Notes: generated from the sequence alone by a model not told the origin. A stretch of DNA of 64,000 bases from Saccharophagus degradans 2-40 (GCF_000013665.1 NC_007912.1:4525684-4589683); one strand, 5' to 3'; positions 19,231 through 27,735 are shown, numbered from the stretch's first letter. Program-made: numbers and translations.

Positions 19231-19716
19231 TTAGCGCTGCACTATAAACGAATTAAAAAATACATCGATTACGCCTGCCGCCACTTCGTCGCCCTCCTCG
19301 CGTTTAATTATTTCGCGAATCTCTTTTAAACAGGCAATACGCAACGCCTCGCGCCCCTCCTGAGACGACATAGTCTCGTCGGTCTGACTGGAAAATAACA
19401 ACACGAGATTATTGCGCACATAGGGCAAATGATGCCTTACCGCATTGGCGGCAGTAGTATCCAAAAGCCGTACCGATAACTCTGTTTTAATATACTTTAA
19501 CCGCCCAGCACCACCGTAATTCACCACGAATGGCGGTTTAATTGGCAAATAAATGGCCGAAGCAGGCACTTCGGCACCTTCAGCCCCCTCCTCTGCTGGC
19601 GCCTCTTCGGGGGGCGGGTCATCTTGCGCCTGCGCTAAACCAGTAAACAGCAGCGCAATTGCCACCAACCAAGCGCAGCCAATCTGCTTTAAACGAGCTA
19701 TTGCGGAACCAGACAT
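19231..19716 (-). CDS. FliL-like periplasmic protein
   Basis: The 161-residue protein has an N-terminal hydrophobic segment ending LAQAQ (about residue 31) that looks like a cleavable signal peptide, an acidic Pro/Glu linker (about 32-52), and a FliL-type domain (about 55-161) with YLPIKPPFVVNYGG, LSVRLLDTTAANAVRHHLPYVRNNLVLLFS and the ending GVIDVFFNSFIVQR. FliL proteins surround the flagellar stator and support torque. Here no flagellar genes are adjacent, and the leader looks cleavable rather than an anchor, so it may be a stand-alone homologue with another role. Confidence 0.82.
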   Translation of the reverse strand: MSGSAIARLKQIGCAWLVAIALLFTGLAQAQDDPPPEEAPAEEGAEGAEVPASAIYLPIKPPFVVNYGGAGRLKYIKTELSVRLLDTTAANAVRHHLPYVRNNLVLLFSSQTDETMSSQEGREALRIACLKEIREIIKREEGDEVAAGVIDVFFNSFIVQR

Positions 19717-19901
19717 AACAAAGCTTCTCTAAGGGCTGTTAAATATTTACTAAGGTGGAGCCTAGCAACCCACACCTGAACACACCCTTAAGCATAGACG
19801 ACAAATAGCATCTGACGACCTCCATCAATTTGTCGACAGACCGCTTAAACTTCACCAGCCACTCGCATACAATAACCCCAACATTCTCGACGGATAGAAT
19901 A

Positions 19902-20402
19902 ATGAAAATAACCAAACTGCCATCTTATCGCCAAACCGCTTTAATCATTTTTGCAGGCTGTGTGGGCCTTATTTTGGCTGCACTATACATGCAAGAAGTG
20001 CTTGGCCTGCACCCGTGCCCGCTGTGTATTACCCAGCGCATATTTATTATTGGCGTAGGCTTAATATCGCTGATTGCCGCCATCCACAACCCCGCCGCCT
20101 TGGGCCGCAAAGTGTATGGCTGCTTGGCTACGCTTTCAGGCGTTATTGGCGCAGGCGTGTCGGCTAGGCATGTGTGGCTACAAAACTTACCCGAAGACCA
20201 AGTACCCGCTTGCGGGCCCGACCTTGCCTATATGTTCGACGCCTTCCCTCTGCTAGACGCCCTTAAACTGCTATTTGCTGGGGACGGCAACTGCGCCGAT
20301 GTAGTGGCAAGCTTTTTAGGGCTTAGTATTCCCGGTTGGACTTTTGTGGCGTTTGTAGGCCTTATTGCTATAAGTGTTTGGCAAGGCCTGCGGAAAGCTT
20401 AA
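19902..20402 (+). CDS. dsbB: disulfide bond formation protein DsbB
   Basis: The 166-residue inner-membrane protein has four membrane helices and both catalytic cysteine pairs: Cys39-Pro-Leu-Cys42 in the first periplasmic loop and Cys104/Cys131 in the second. It reoxidises DsbA and passes electrons to quinone. The start at 19902 gives the usual DsbB N-terminus; an upstream extension of 24 codons is open but looks spurious. In Pseudomonas a DsbB paralogue (dsbH) lies next to algQ, and the same neighbour order is seen here. DsbB-dependent disulfides matter for the secreted, Cys-containing enzymes in this window. Confidence 0.95.
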   Translation: MKITKLPSYRQTALIIFAGCVGLILAALYMQEVLGLHPCPLCITQRIFIIGVGLISLIAAIHNPAALGRKVYGCLATLSGVIGAGVSARHVWLQNLPEDQVPACGPDLAYMFDAFPLLDALKLLFAGDGNCADVVASFLGLSIPGWTFVAFVGLIAISVWQGLRKA

Positions 20403-20533
20403 GGGCGAAACCAGTTTTGCTTGCCCTTGCAGGCTAATTCACCTATCTTAAATCCATCTTGGTTTATTCGATAAGTGGAGTAAATCTTTAACAGGTTTTC
20501 GATATTACAAAATGAATTTATAAGGGTTGTTTT

Positions 20534-20998
20534 ATGCTAGAAGATTGCAAATCTGCGCAGGAGCGCTGGGGCGGTGTAAGCGAAATTATCGACCGCTGGC
20601 TACAAGAGCGTCAGCAAATGCTTGTTTTATATTGCAACCTCTCAGAAATTTGCGACCTTCCCGATCACCCCGAGCGCGCCGCCCAAGTTAAGACACTGTG
20701 CGAAATTGTGGTGGACTATGTTTCTGCTGGGCATTTCGAAATTTACAATCAGCTGCTGCAAGAAGGCGAAGAGTTCGAGGATCAAGAAGGCTTAAAGCAA
20801 GCCGGCGAACTGTTTAAAATTATCGATAGCTCAACCGAAGTTGCTTTAGATTTTAACGACAAATACCTCGAAACCGACGACTTAGAAACCATAAACCAAG
20901 ACCTCTCTCATTTAGGTGAAAGCTTGGTTAGCCGCTTTGAAGCCGAAGACAAAATGATCGAAGTACTACACGTTTCCCACAAAGATCAAGTAGCCTAA
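20534..20998 (+). CDS. rsd: sigma-70 regulator Rsd/AlgQ
   Basis: The 154-residue helical protein is of the Rsd/AlgQ family: it starts MLEDCKSAQERWGGVSEIID and contains the conserved WLQERQQMLVLYCNL and FCQ-like region seen as LKTLCEIVVDYVSAGHFEIY (exact: KTLCEIVVDYVSAGHFE). The family binds sigma-70 and lowers its competition for core RNA polymerase in stationary phase; in Pseudomonas, AlgQ affects alginate and virulence genes. It lies 131 bases downstream of dsbB on the same strand. The 131-base gap contains no obvious terminator, so partial co-transcription is possible. Confidence 0.92.
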   Translation: MLEDCKSAQERWGGVSEIIDRWLQERQQMLVLYCNLSEICDLPDHPERAAQVKTLCEIVVDYVSAGHFEIYNQLLQEGEEFEDQEGLKQAGELFKIIDSSTEVALDFNDKYLETDDLETINQDLSHLGESLVSRFEAEDKMIEVLHVSHKDQVA

Positions 20999-21014
20999 TT
21001 AGCCCTCCCCCTGC

Positions 21015-21036
21015 AGAGCCGCCAAACCGCGGCTCT
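21015..21036 (+). terminator. terminator downstream of rsd/algQ
   Basis: AGAGCCGC and GCGGCTCT form a perfect 8-base stem with a 6-base loop, 17 bases after the stop codon. The following tract TATATCTCTC is only moderately T-rich. Confidence 0.6.
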
Positions 21037-21157
21037 TATATCTCTCAATTCTTCTGCGATTCACTCCGTTCGTTGCTATGCTTAAGCTACACGCACCGGT
21101 TTTTAATGCACTTAAAAACCCCAAACGCCGCCACAAGCATAGGAATACACAGCCAAC

Positions 21158-22144
21158 ATGCTTAGAACAACACAATGGGGGGTGAGCCTAATTGCCTGCC
21201 TGCTACTCACAGGCTGCAACGACTATTTGGCACCAACAGATTCACTCGAGGTAGCGGTCAAAGGCATACATGCAGGCGCCTTTAGCAGCCAAGCCGACTA
21301 CGCGATTGTAGGCTCTATTCATCACGGCGGTAGCCTGTGGCAAATAGACAGCAAAGAGCGACTATACAATTGGAATCACAAAGCCGATGAGGCCACAACT
21401 ATCATCAGCGCTGACTTTTCCCCCGACGGCAAACTCGCCATTACAGCGGACCCATACACGCTGGTAATGTGGGAAACCACCAGCGGTGAAGCAACACGTT
21501 ACTGGACTGCACCCGGTGAAATTCTCGACGCCAAACTCGGCCCTAATGGCAGGCTTGCCCTACTCGGGCTAAGCGACCACAGCGCAGTGTTGTTTGATAT
21601 TCAAAAAGGCGGCATAAAGCGCACTCTGCCACACGGCAATCGCGTGCGCAGCGTAGACATAAGCGAGAATGGCCGCTGGGCATTAACCGGGTCTGAAGAT
21701 TATCACGCGCGCTTTTGGGATTTATCCAATGGCAAGCAGCTGTTTGATATTAAGCACGACGACGATGTACAGCTAGTAACGCTATCCAACGACGGCTCGC
21801 ATGCACTATCGGTAAGTAAGTACGATGCCGCATTGGTATGGGACACCAAAACAGGAGAAGTGCTTGGCAAAATCCCCCTGCGCGCCGAAAGGTTAAAACG
21901 CGGTTTGCAATTTACCTCCGCAGCCTTTAGCGCAAATAACGAATACTTGTTAACCGGTCGGCCAGATCAAATAGTGCAATTGTGGCGCGTTGAAACCTTA
22001 ACACTTGTTAACCAGTGGGAGGTGCCTAAGCGCGATGCATGGAAACCAACAGGCGCTTCGATTGTGGCTGTTGGCTTTGGCCAACAGGAGTGGACATACC
22101 TCGCCATGAGCTCAAACGGCTTTATCCACCACCTAAAACTTTAG
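21158..22144 (+). CDS. WD40-repeat lipoprotein
   Basis: The 328-residue protein has a lipoprotein signal peptide with lipobox LLTGC (Cys20) and six to seven WD40-type blades. Repeated GH/WD-like units include ADFSPDGKLAITADPYTLVMWE, SVDISENGRWALTGSEDYHARFWD and LSNDGSHALSVSKYDAALVWD. It should be a beta-propeller tethered to a membrane and probably acts as a binding scaffold; no catalytic site is expected. It is placed between algQ and the FKBP/algP genes, a neighbourhood otherwise conserved in pseudomonads. Position +2 after the lipobox Cys is Asn rather than Asp, which favours the outer membrane. Confidence 0.85.
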   Translation: MLRTTQWGVSLIACLLLTGCNDYLAPTDSLEVAVKGIHAGAFSSQADYAIVGSIHHGGSLWQIDSKERLYNWNHKADEATTIISADFSPDGKLAITADPYTLVMWETTSGEATRYWTAPGEILDAKLGPNGRLALLGLSDHSAVLFDIQKGGIKRTLPHGNRVRSVDISENGRWALTGSEDYHARFWDLSNGKQLFDIKHDDDVQLVTLSNDGSHALSVSKYDAALVWDTKTGEVLGKIPLRAERLKRGLQFTSAAFSANNEYLLTGRPDQIVQLWRVETLTLVNQWEVPKRDAWKPTGASIVAVGFGQQEWTYLAMSSNGFIHHLKL

Positions 22145-22170
22145 TGAGTAGCACCGCAAATAGCGCATAC

Positions 22171-22199
22171 AAAAATGCCCAGATAAACTGGGCATTTTT
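22171..22199. terminator. bidirectional terminator between the WD40 and FKBP genes
   Basis: AAAAATGCCCAG and CTGGGCATTTTT form a perfect 12-base inverted repeat with a 5-base loop. A-run and T-run flanks let it work for both convergent genes. Confidence 0.9.
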
Positions 22200-22232
22200 A
22201 GGCTACTCATTTTAGAGAGTCACTTTAGCAGC

Positions 22233-22964
22233 TTATTTCGCTTCAGCAGGAGCCTCTTTAGCTTTGATGTCTAACAATTCCATTTTGAAGATCAACGTAG
22301 AGTTGCCAGGAATGTTTGGCGTGCCGCCAGGGCCGTAAGCTAAGTCGGCAGGTACATATAGTTCCCACTCGTCGCCCACTTGCATCAACTGTAGCGCTTC
22401 AACCCAACCAGGAATAAGTGCACCCACCATAAATTCAGCAGGCTTACCGCGCTTGTGAGAGCTGTCAAATTCGGTACCGTCTAATAACGTACCAGAGTAG
22501 TGAACCACAACCGTGTCAGATGCGGTAGGGGTTGCGCCGTCGCCAGCTTTCAATTCTTTATACTGTAAGCCGCTTTCGGTTTGTACTACACCTTCTTTAG
22601 TGGCGTTTTCAGCTAAGAAAGCTTGTGCCTCAGCCAAAGTTTTTTGCGCTTCTTCTTGCTGAGCCGCTTCCATTTTGGCGCGTTGCTCGGCTTGGAAAGC
22701 CATCATTACGGCGCGAGCGTCTTCTTCAGAAATGCGGCTTTCTTTACCCGCAAGACCTTCTTCTAAGCCCGCAACCATTGCATCCATATCCAACTCAAAC
22801 TTATCTTGGCCCATGTTGGACCCTAAGTTTTGGCCAATAAGATAGCTAACTTTTTGCTCGGAGGTTTCCAATACCAATTCTTTTTTAACGGATGCTTCTT
22901 CTTTGTTGCACCCAGCCAATGCGATCACTGCGCACATAGCTGTAACCAATGGTAGTTTTTTCAT
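22233..22964 (-). CDS. FKBP-type peptidyl-prolyl isomerase lipoprotein
   Basis: The 243-residue protein has a lipoprotein signal with lipobox LAGC (Cys19), a helical FkpA-type N-terminal dimerisation domain (about 25-130: EQKVSYLIGQNLGSNM, KTLAEAQAFLAENATKEGV) and a C-terminal FKBP domain (about 140-235: VVVHYSGTLLDGTEFDSSH, IPGWVEALQLMQVGDEWELYVP, LAYGPGGTPNIPGNSTLIF). It should be a periplasmic, membrane-tethered folding chaperone. The start at 22964 is set by the lipoprotein leader and an AGGTC just upstream; the 50 extra upstream codons are not credible. A homologous FKBP gene lies beside algQ/algP in Pseudomonas. Confidence 0.93.
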   Translation of the reverse strand: MKKLPLVTAMCAVIALAGCNKEEASVKKELVLETSEQKVSYLIGQNLGSNMGQDKFELDMDAMVAGLEEGLAGKESRISEEDARAVMMAFQAEQRAKMEAAQQEEAQKTLAEAQAFLAENATKEGVVQTESGLQYKELKAGDGATPTASDTVVVHYSGTLLDGTEFDSSHKRGKPAEFMVGALIPGWVEALQLMQVGDEWELYVPADLAYGPGGTPNIPGNSTLIFKMELLDIKAKEAPAEAK

Positions 22965-23387
22965 GTTATGACCTAAATATTTATTGTGTGTAATCCAATT
23001 AGCTTGTTCCAAGACGGATACCCCCCGCCAAAAGCAGCACCGACTATACAACACAGGCCATCTAGCATTCAAACCTTCCGCTATCAAAACCAGCACTATT
23101 CGACACCGAAACACACAAAATGCAATTCCAACCGCAGCAAAATCGTCATTTTGAATAAAATTCGCCGCTTTAACCCTACTGTCATAACACTATGTTTCAT
23201 AAGTTGGTGAATAAAGGGTATAAATGTTGGATAAGATGCATTCAAAACTGTACAAAACTGGTAAAATTCGCGCTATTATTTTTCTTCACCTGCGCAGCTA
23301 ACCCGCTTTAATACACATAGGTTAATTAGCGTTTGCGGGTACACCTTCACCAACGATTCAAACACGACCACACTCAGGTACTAAAAC
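22965..23387. promoter_or_regulatory. divergent promoter region of the FKBP gene and algP
   Basis: A 423-base AT-rich gap separates two divergent genes. It should hold both promoters. A good AGGTACTAAAACATG ribosome site precedes algP. I see no RNA gene or conserved operator. Confidence 0.35.
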
Positions 23388-24392
23388 ATGGCCGCCAGAA
23401 AAAAAGTTACCGACCCTATTGCAGACTTAGAAAGCCAAATAGCGAAAGTTAGCGCGCAGCTAGACCAAGCTAGGGCTAAAAAAGTTGTAGCAGCCGAAAA
23501 AGCGTTAAAAGCTAGCGACAGCGCTGCTAAAAAAGCCAAAACCAAGTTAACTGGCTTACAAGCTAAAGCTAAAACAGCCGCAGCAAATGCAAAGGCAAAG
23601 AAAACAGCGGCCAGTAAAGCAAGTGCCGAGAAAGCACGTTTAGCTGTAGAAGCATTCAAACAAACCGCTGCCGCAGCTGCAGCCGATTTAGCCGCTGCCA
23701 AGCAAGCACTTGCCGATGCAAAAGCAGAAAAAGCGAAAGCAGACGCTCGCGCAAAACTTGTAGCCTCTGCCGAGAAAGCTGCCGCGCCTAAAGCCAAAAA
23801 AGCGAAGGCCAAGCCAAAAGCAAAACCCGCTGCGAAAAAAGCACCTGCGGCCAAAAAAGCCCCCGCAGCCAAAGCAGCCCCTGCTAGCGAAGCCGAGGCA
23901 CCAGCTAAGCCTGCCGCTAAAAAAGCACCCGCCAAAAAGGCCGCCCCAAAGAAAGTAGCAGCCAAGAAAGCGGCCCCTAAAAAAGTAGCAGAGAAGGCTG
24001 AAACAGCTGCCGCCCCAGCTAAACCCGCAGAGAAAAAACCAGCAGCTAAGAAAGCAGCCCCTAAAAAGGCAGCACCAAAAGCCGCAGCAGCTGCCGACAA
24101 ACCAGCACCAGCTAAAGCCGCACCCAAAGCGCCTGAAGCAAAAGTAGAAACACCTGCGCCAGTTGTACCACCAAAGCCAGCCCCAGTTATTCCCGCTACA
24201 CCAGTAGCCCCGGCGGCACCCGCGGTTGAAAAAACTGAAGTTAAAAAACCAGAAGTGAAAGTAGAGGCTAAAACAGAAGCTAAAGCAGAACAACCAGCTA
24301 AGCCTGCTCCACAACCAGCCCCTGCTGCACCAAGCGCACCCGAGGAAAAAATCATTCCTCAACCATCTGGCGGTTTATTCGATTCTGAGTAA
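23388..24392 (+). CDS. algP: AlgP-like histone H1-type Lys/Ala-rich DNA-binding protein
   Basis: The 334-residue protein starts MAARKKVTDPIADLESQI with a short coiled-coil head (about 1-150, heptad-like A/K/L/E pattern) followed by a long basic tail of degenerate AAKKAP/KKAAPKK repeats (about 145-245) and a Pro/Val/Glu-rich end. This composition matches AlgP (AlgR3) of Pseudomonas, a histone H1-like protein tied to alginate regulation, and the neighbourhood with algQ and an FKBP gene agrees. The repeat tract is low-complexity and prone to length change between strains. The antisense strand also has a long open frame, but that is an artefact of codon bias. Confidence 0.88.
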   Translation: MAARKKVTDPIADLESQIAKVSAQLDQARAKKVVAAEKALKASDSAAKKAKTKLTGLQAKAKTAAANAKAKKTAASKASAEKARLAVEAFKQTAAAAAADLAAAKQALADAKAEKAKADARAKLVASAEKAAAPKAKKAKAKPKAKPAAKKAPAAKKAPAAKAAPASEAEAPAKPAAKKAPAKKAAPKKVAAKKAAPKKVAEKAETAAAPAKPAEKKPAAKKAAPKKAAPKAAAAADKPAPAKAAPKAPEAKVETPAPVVPPKPAPVIPATPVAPAAPAVEKTEVKKPEVKVEAKTEAKAEQPAKPAPQPAPAAPSAPEEKIIPQPSGGLFDSE

Positions 24393-24411
24393 GCTCAGCG
24401 AGTAACAACCA

Positions 24412-24443
24412 CAAAAAAGCCCGGCTAAGTTCGGGCTTTTTTG
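24412..24443 (+). terminator. terminator of algP
   Basis: AAAAAAGCCCG and CGGGCTTTTTT form a strong GC-rich stem with T6 after it, 20 bases after the algP stop. The symmetric A-run lets it serve the converging gene as well. Confidence 0.92.
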
Positions 24444-24489
24444 TGCGTATTATTTATTGGTCAACAACCTAGCAAGGTATTGCTAGTGT

Positions 24490-24987
24490 TTATTCTGCGA
24501 GCGCTAGGTACTCTTGGGCGCACATCGCTGCATTGGGCATAGCTAGCGACTGCAAGTAATCTTCAAGCTGCAATGGCGCCTCTACATCGCGCATCACTTC
24601 TATGTATTTTTGAGTAACATCTTGCAACTTATGCACTAATATTTTTTCTATCGACAACTCAGCAGCCAGCACCTGCTTTTTAACTAGCTGTTGCTGCACG
24701 CGGGTAATTACCGATAAATCGTAGAGCGCAGCGCGCGCGCGGCGCAACGGCCAAAGGGTTGCGTCTTCCACCTCTTTAATAGTGGCCACTACATCTTGCA
24801 ATACATCTTTCGATAAGCAAATATTTTCTCGCTGCAGCCAAACACACCACAACATAAGTGTTACGTTGGCTCCGTATTGATCCTGCCACGCCAAACTTAA
24901 TTGCTCTACAGTGGGCTTAGAGTAACTATCTAAGACGCTCTCCCACAGGCTTTTCTGCCATAAGCCACTACCGGCAACTTCGCTCAT
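24490..24987 (-). CDS. TIGR02444-family protein of unknown function
   Basis: The 165-residue helical protein contains LWQKSLWESVLDSYSKP, YGANVTLMLWCVWL and the block ATLWPLRRARAALYDL, which I recognise as the small TIGR02444 (DUF2390) family found near algP in pseudomonads. No signal peptide or catalytic motif is seen. It converges on algP. Its function is not known. Confidence 0.82.
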   Translation of the reverse strand: MSEVAGSGLWQKSLWESVLDSYSKPTVEQLSLAWQDQYGANVTLMLWCVWLQRENICLSKDVLQDVVATIKEVEDATLWPLRRARAALYDLSVITRVQQQLVKKQVLAAELSIEKILVHKLQDVTQKYIEVMRDVEAPLQLEDYLQSLAMPNAAMCAQEYLALAE

Positions 24988-25098
24988 TAGTGCCTCCCGC
25001 TATTGCGTTAAAAGTATTAATGTGGCGCCTATTTAATACGAACACCCACCCTTAGGTCAAGAATCGAACAGTTTTGGCACGCAGGCTTTGTTAAGCGC

Positions 25099-25128
25099 AA
25101 AAAAAAGCAGCGGGCCAGCCGCTGCTTT
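25099..25128 (-). terminator. terminator of the OmpA-family gene
   Basis: On the minus strand AAAGCAGCGG and CCGCTGCTTT form a 10-base stem with a 5-base loop followed by a T8 run, 26 bases after the stop. Confidence 0.9.
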
Positions 25129-25153
25129 AAGGTGTGATCAAATTCGGTAAACC

Positions 25154-26296
25154 TTACTTTTGCTCAAGCTTCGTTACGCTAGCAGACACTTTAGCTACTA
25201 CGCGACGGTTAGCCACCAAACCTTCACGGGTGCTTTCGTCAGCTATAGGCTGCTCTTCGCCATAACCAACTGATGTCACTCTGCGCTTAGCTACATTCAT
25301 TTCCGATACCAAAACGGCAGCAACTGCATCTGCACGTTTTTGAGAAAGTGATTTATTGTAAGCTGCGGCACCGCGTGTATCTGTGTGCCCTTCAATAACA
25401 ACCACAGAGTTTTCGTACTGCGCCATAAAGTCGGCTACTTTGCGGATTTCAGCAAAATATTCTGGCTTAACAACACTGCTGTTGGAATCGAAATTAACTT
25501 TTAAATCAATAGAAACAGATTCGCTCAATTGAACCGGGCAACCTTTAGCGTCTACCTTTAAGTGCATAGCTGTATTTGGGCAGCTGTCTTTGTGGTCTGC
25601 CACGCCGTCTTGGTCGCTATCCAGCGCGCAACCTTTAGCATTTACTTTTACACCTGCCGGAGTATTTGGGCAGGCATCGTTGCCGTCTTGCACGCCGTCT
25701 TTATCGCTATCTACCATTTTTGCTGCTGCAACCGTTTTAGCTGAACTTGGCGCAGCAGATGAAGACACATTGCCGAAAAAGTAGCTAAAAGTAATACTAG
25801 AAAGCAAATGCGGTTTTTCTAGCTCTTGAGCACTAGCAATAAAAAAGTCTGGGCGGAAGGTAATGCGATCGGAAATATAACCTTTAATACCGGCGCCCAC
25901 ACCCACCAAGCTACTGTCGTCAGATACACCCATGCCGTCGAAAGTAAGCTGGCCTGCGCCAACAGAAATATACGGCTCGTAGCTCTCATCGGTTTTAAAG
26001 TGGTATAACGCGCTAGCGTAAGTTTGCGCTATTTTAATGCCGTCGCCAGAATCTAATTGTGGCGTTGCGCGCGCATAGTTAAGTTCTATGCTCCAAGGAT
26101 TGGCGAAGCGGTATCCGGCAAATACTTTACCACCAAAATCACCTTCCATTACTTCCTCATCCGCAAACGAGAAACGCGAAATGCCAGCGCCCAACTCTAT
26201 ACCTTCACGTACGTCTGCAGCATCCGCCGCTGATGTGATAGCCGCTATAGCCACAGCCAACGGGGCAATAATTTTTTTCGACATAACAAATTCCAT
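25154..26296 (-). CDS. OmpA-family outer-membrane porin with TSP3 calcium repeats
   Basis: The 380-residue protein has a signal peptide (cut after ADA, about residue 26), an N-terminal eight-stranded OmpA-type barrel (about 30-175, beginning GIELGAGISRFSFADEE and ending in SITFSYFFG), two thrombospondin-type-3 calcium repeats (DSDKDGVQDGNDACPNTPAG and a second DSDQDGVADHKDSCPNT, about 198-255), and a C-terminal peptidoglycan-binding OmpA domain (about 262-370, with VVIEGHTDTRGAAAYN and RRV). It links the outer membrane to peptidoglycan. GGAG six bases before the ATG sets the start at 26296; the longer TTG frame would place this site inside the gene. Confidence 0.93.
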   Translation of the reverse strand: MEFVMSKKIIAPLAVAIAAITSAADAADVREGIELGAGISRFSFADEEVMEGDFGGKVFAGYRFANPWSIELNYARATPQLDSGDGIKIAQTYASALYHFKTDESYEPYISVGAGQLTFDGMGVSDDSSLVGVGAGIKGYISDRITFRPDFFIASAQELEKPHLLSSITFSYFFGNVSSSAAPSSAKTVAAAKMVDSDKDGVQDGNDACPNTPAGVKVNAKGCALDSDQDGVADHKDSCPNTAMHLKVDAKGCPVQLSESVSIDLKVNFDSNSSVVKPEYFAEIRKVADFMAQYENSVVVIEGHTDTRGAAAYNKSLSQKRADAVAAVLVSEMNVAKRRVTSVGYGEEQPIADESTREGLVANRRVVAKVSASVTKLEQK

Positions 26297-26427
26297 GACA
26301 TTCTCCAAAAGAAATTAACACGTTCCTAGTGCCTACCCACAAAGGCAAGCGTTTACGATATTGAGGAAGTTTTTGTGATTCGCACAACTGCGCTAGAATA
26401 CAAACAATAAAATATAAAACAAGTGCA

Positions 26428-26443
26428 TGTGACTAATATTACA
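26428..26443. promoter_or_regulatory. CRP-like site upstream of the OmpA-family gene
   Basis: TGTGACTAATATTACA matches the CRP half-sites TGTGA-N6-TCACA at nine of ten bases, 132 bases before the OmpA-family start. An upstream activator position is plausible but unproven. Confidence 0.4.
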
Positions 26444-26521
26444 AAGCATCTATGCACAACATAGTAAACACTTGCTACGCAATAAACACTGTGCAGAAAA
26501 TTTATTTTTTATTGATAAGTA

Positions 26522-26550
26522 GAAAGAAAAACCGCAGCTATAAGCTGCGG
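26522..26550 (-). terminator. terminator overlapping the trmB stop codon
   Basis: On the minus strand CCGCAGCT-TAT-AGCTGCGG is followed by TTTTTCTTT. The stem includes the last codons and the TAG stop of trmB, so the ribosome must clear it before the hairpin can form. Confidence 0.85.
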
Positions 26551-27227
26551 CTAAAAATAATATCCCATACTCCGTGGCCAAGGTTTTCACCTCTGCGCTC
26601 GAATTTGGTTGTAGGACGATAGCTCGGCTGAGGGGCAAACTCGCTACCGCCGGCAATATTTTCATAACCCGGTGCAGCTGTCATCACTTCCATCATATGT
26701 TCGGCATAAGCCTCCCAATCGGTTGCCATATGAAAGTGGCCACCAATTTTTAGCTTAGCGCGAATTTTTTCTACAAACTCTGGCTGCACTATGCGACGCT
26801 TATTGTGCTTCTTTTTATGCCAAGGGTCGGGGAAGAACAATTGCAGCCTGTCTAAGCTACCATCAGGAATGCAATCGCTGAGCACGTCGTTGGCATCGGC
26901 CATATAGCAACGCAAATTAGGCACACCTTCGGTACCAGCTCTATTGATTAGACGACCAACACCAGGTGGGTGAACCTCGATGCCAATAAAATCGCTGTCA
27001 GGGTCGGCGATGGCCATATCCACCAGCGAGTCGCCCATACCAAAACCAATCTCCAACACCAACGGTGCACTGCGTCCAAACAACTCGGCAGGGTTAATTG
27101 GGCCATCAAACAGGCTTACACCATAGTGCGGCCACCACTTATCGAAGGCATTTTTTTGCCCCTCGGTCATTCGACCACCGCGAATTACAAAACTGCGGAT
27201 GGATTTCTTTTTAAATTCCGGCTGCAT
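26538..27227 (-). CDS. trmB: tRNA (guanine-N7)-methyltransferase TrmB
   Basis: The 229-residue SAM-dependent enzyme makes m7G46 in the tRNA variable loop. Motif [12 protein letters not shown], the acidic motif [10 protein letters not shown] and the family signature [16 protein letters not shown] are intact, and the C-terminal [16 protein letters not shown] is typical. The length is usual. It is transcribed toward the OmpA-family gene, after the DUF423 gene by 25 bases, and probably with it. Confidence 0.96.
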   Translation of the reverse strand: MQPEFKKKSIRSFVIRGGRMTEGQKNAFDKWWPHYGVSLFDGPINPAELFGRSAPLVLEIGFGMGDSLVDMAIADPDSDFIGIEVHPPGVGRLINRAGTEGVPNLRCYMADANDVLSDCIPDGSLDRLQLFFPDPWHKKKHNKRRIVQPEFVEKIRAKLKIGGHFHMATDWEAYAEHMMEVMTAAPGYENIAGGSEFAPQPSYRPTTKFERRGENLGHGVWDIIFSRSL

Positions 27228-27252
27228 GCCTAACCCTTTACTGTATTTTTAA

Positions 27253-27624
27253 CTAAATCTTCACTGCGGCAACAATAAGTGCTGCCCACCCTAAAATAAA
27301 ACACAGGCCACCCATCGGGGTTACTGGCCCCAACCACGATGGCCCACCAAGCGCTAAACCAAAAAGGCTGCCACTAAAAAGCAGCGCGCCAGCAATAAAT
27401 AATGCGCCCGCACCATGCAACCAAACCGAGGTGATACTGCGCAATAAAATCGCTACGGCAAGCAATGCCAAAGCGTGAAAAAACAAATACTGCACACCGG
27501 TTTGAAATGCGTGCAATAGCGTTTCAGATAACTTGGCTTTAAGCCCGTGAGCGGCAAAGGCCCCCAACATAACACTCAGCATGCCCATGCTAGCGGCAAC
27601 AATTAGGTAGGTCTTGGCAATCAT
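27253..27624 (-). CDS. DUF423-family small membrane protein
   Basis: The 123-residue protein has four membrane helices and the family start MIAKTYLIVAASMGMLSVMLGAFAAHGLK, here interrupted for length: MIAKTYLIVAA then GAFAAHGLKAKL. The C-terminal helix LGPVTPMGGLCFILGWAAL is also typical of DUF423/YgdD. The function is unknown. A terminator for rpoH lies inside the longer upstream frame, and AAAGG stands before 27624, so the shorter start is chosen. Co-transcription with trmB is likely. Confidence 0.88.
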   Translation of the reverse strand: MIAKTYLIVAASMGMLSVMLGAFAAHGLKAKLSETLLHAFQTGVQYLFFHALALLAVAILLRSITSVWLHGAGALFIAGALLFSGSLFGLALGGPSWLGPVTPMGGLCFILGWAALIVAAVKI

Positions 27625-27684
27625 AATTTGGCCTTTAGCTAATACGCATAGCGGGCGATCAACACCAATCTGCTGGCTCGCATA

Positions 27685-27715
27685 TAAAAAAAGCCGCAAT
27701 AAATGCGGCTTTTTA
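27685..27715 (-). terminator. terminator of rpoH
   Basis: AAAAAGCCGCA and TGCGGCTTTTT form an 11-base stem with a short loop, 21 bases after the rpoH stop. The symmetric A- and T-runs allow activity on either strand. Confidence 0.9.
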
Positions 27716-27735
27716 GGGTAACAACTAAGTAAGTG

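Noticed and set aside
23381-24355. 324-residue open frame antisense to algP
   Set aside because: Its Ala/Gly/Phe/Leu composition mirrors the Lys/Ala codons of algP; no ribosome site or domain.
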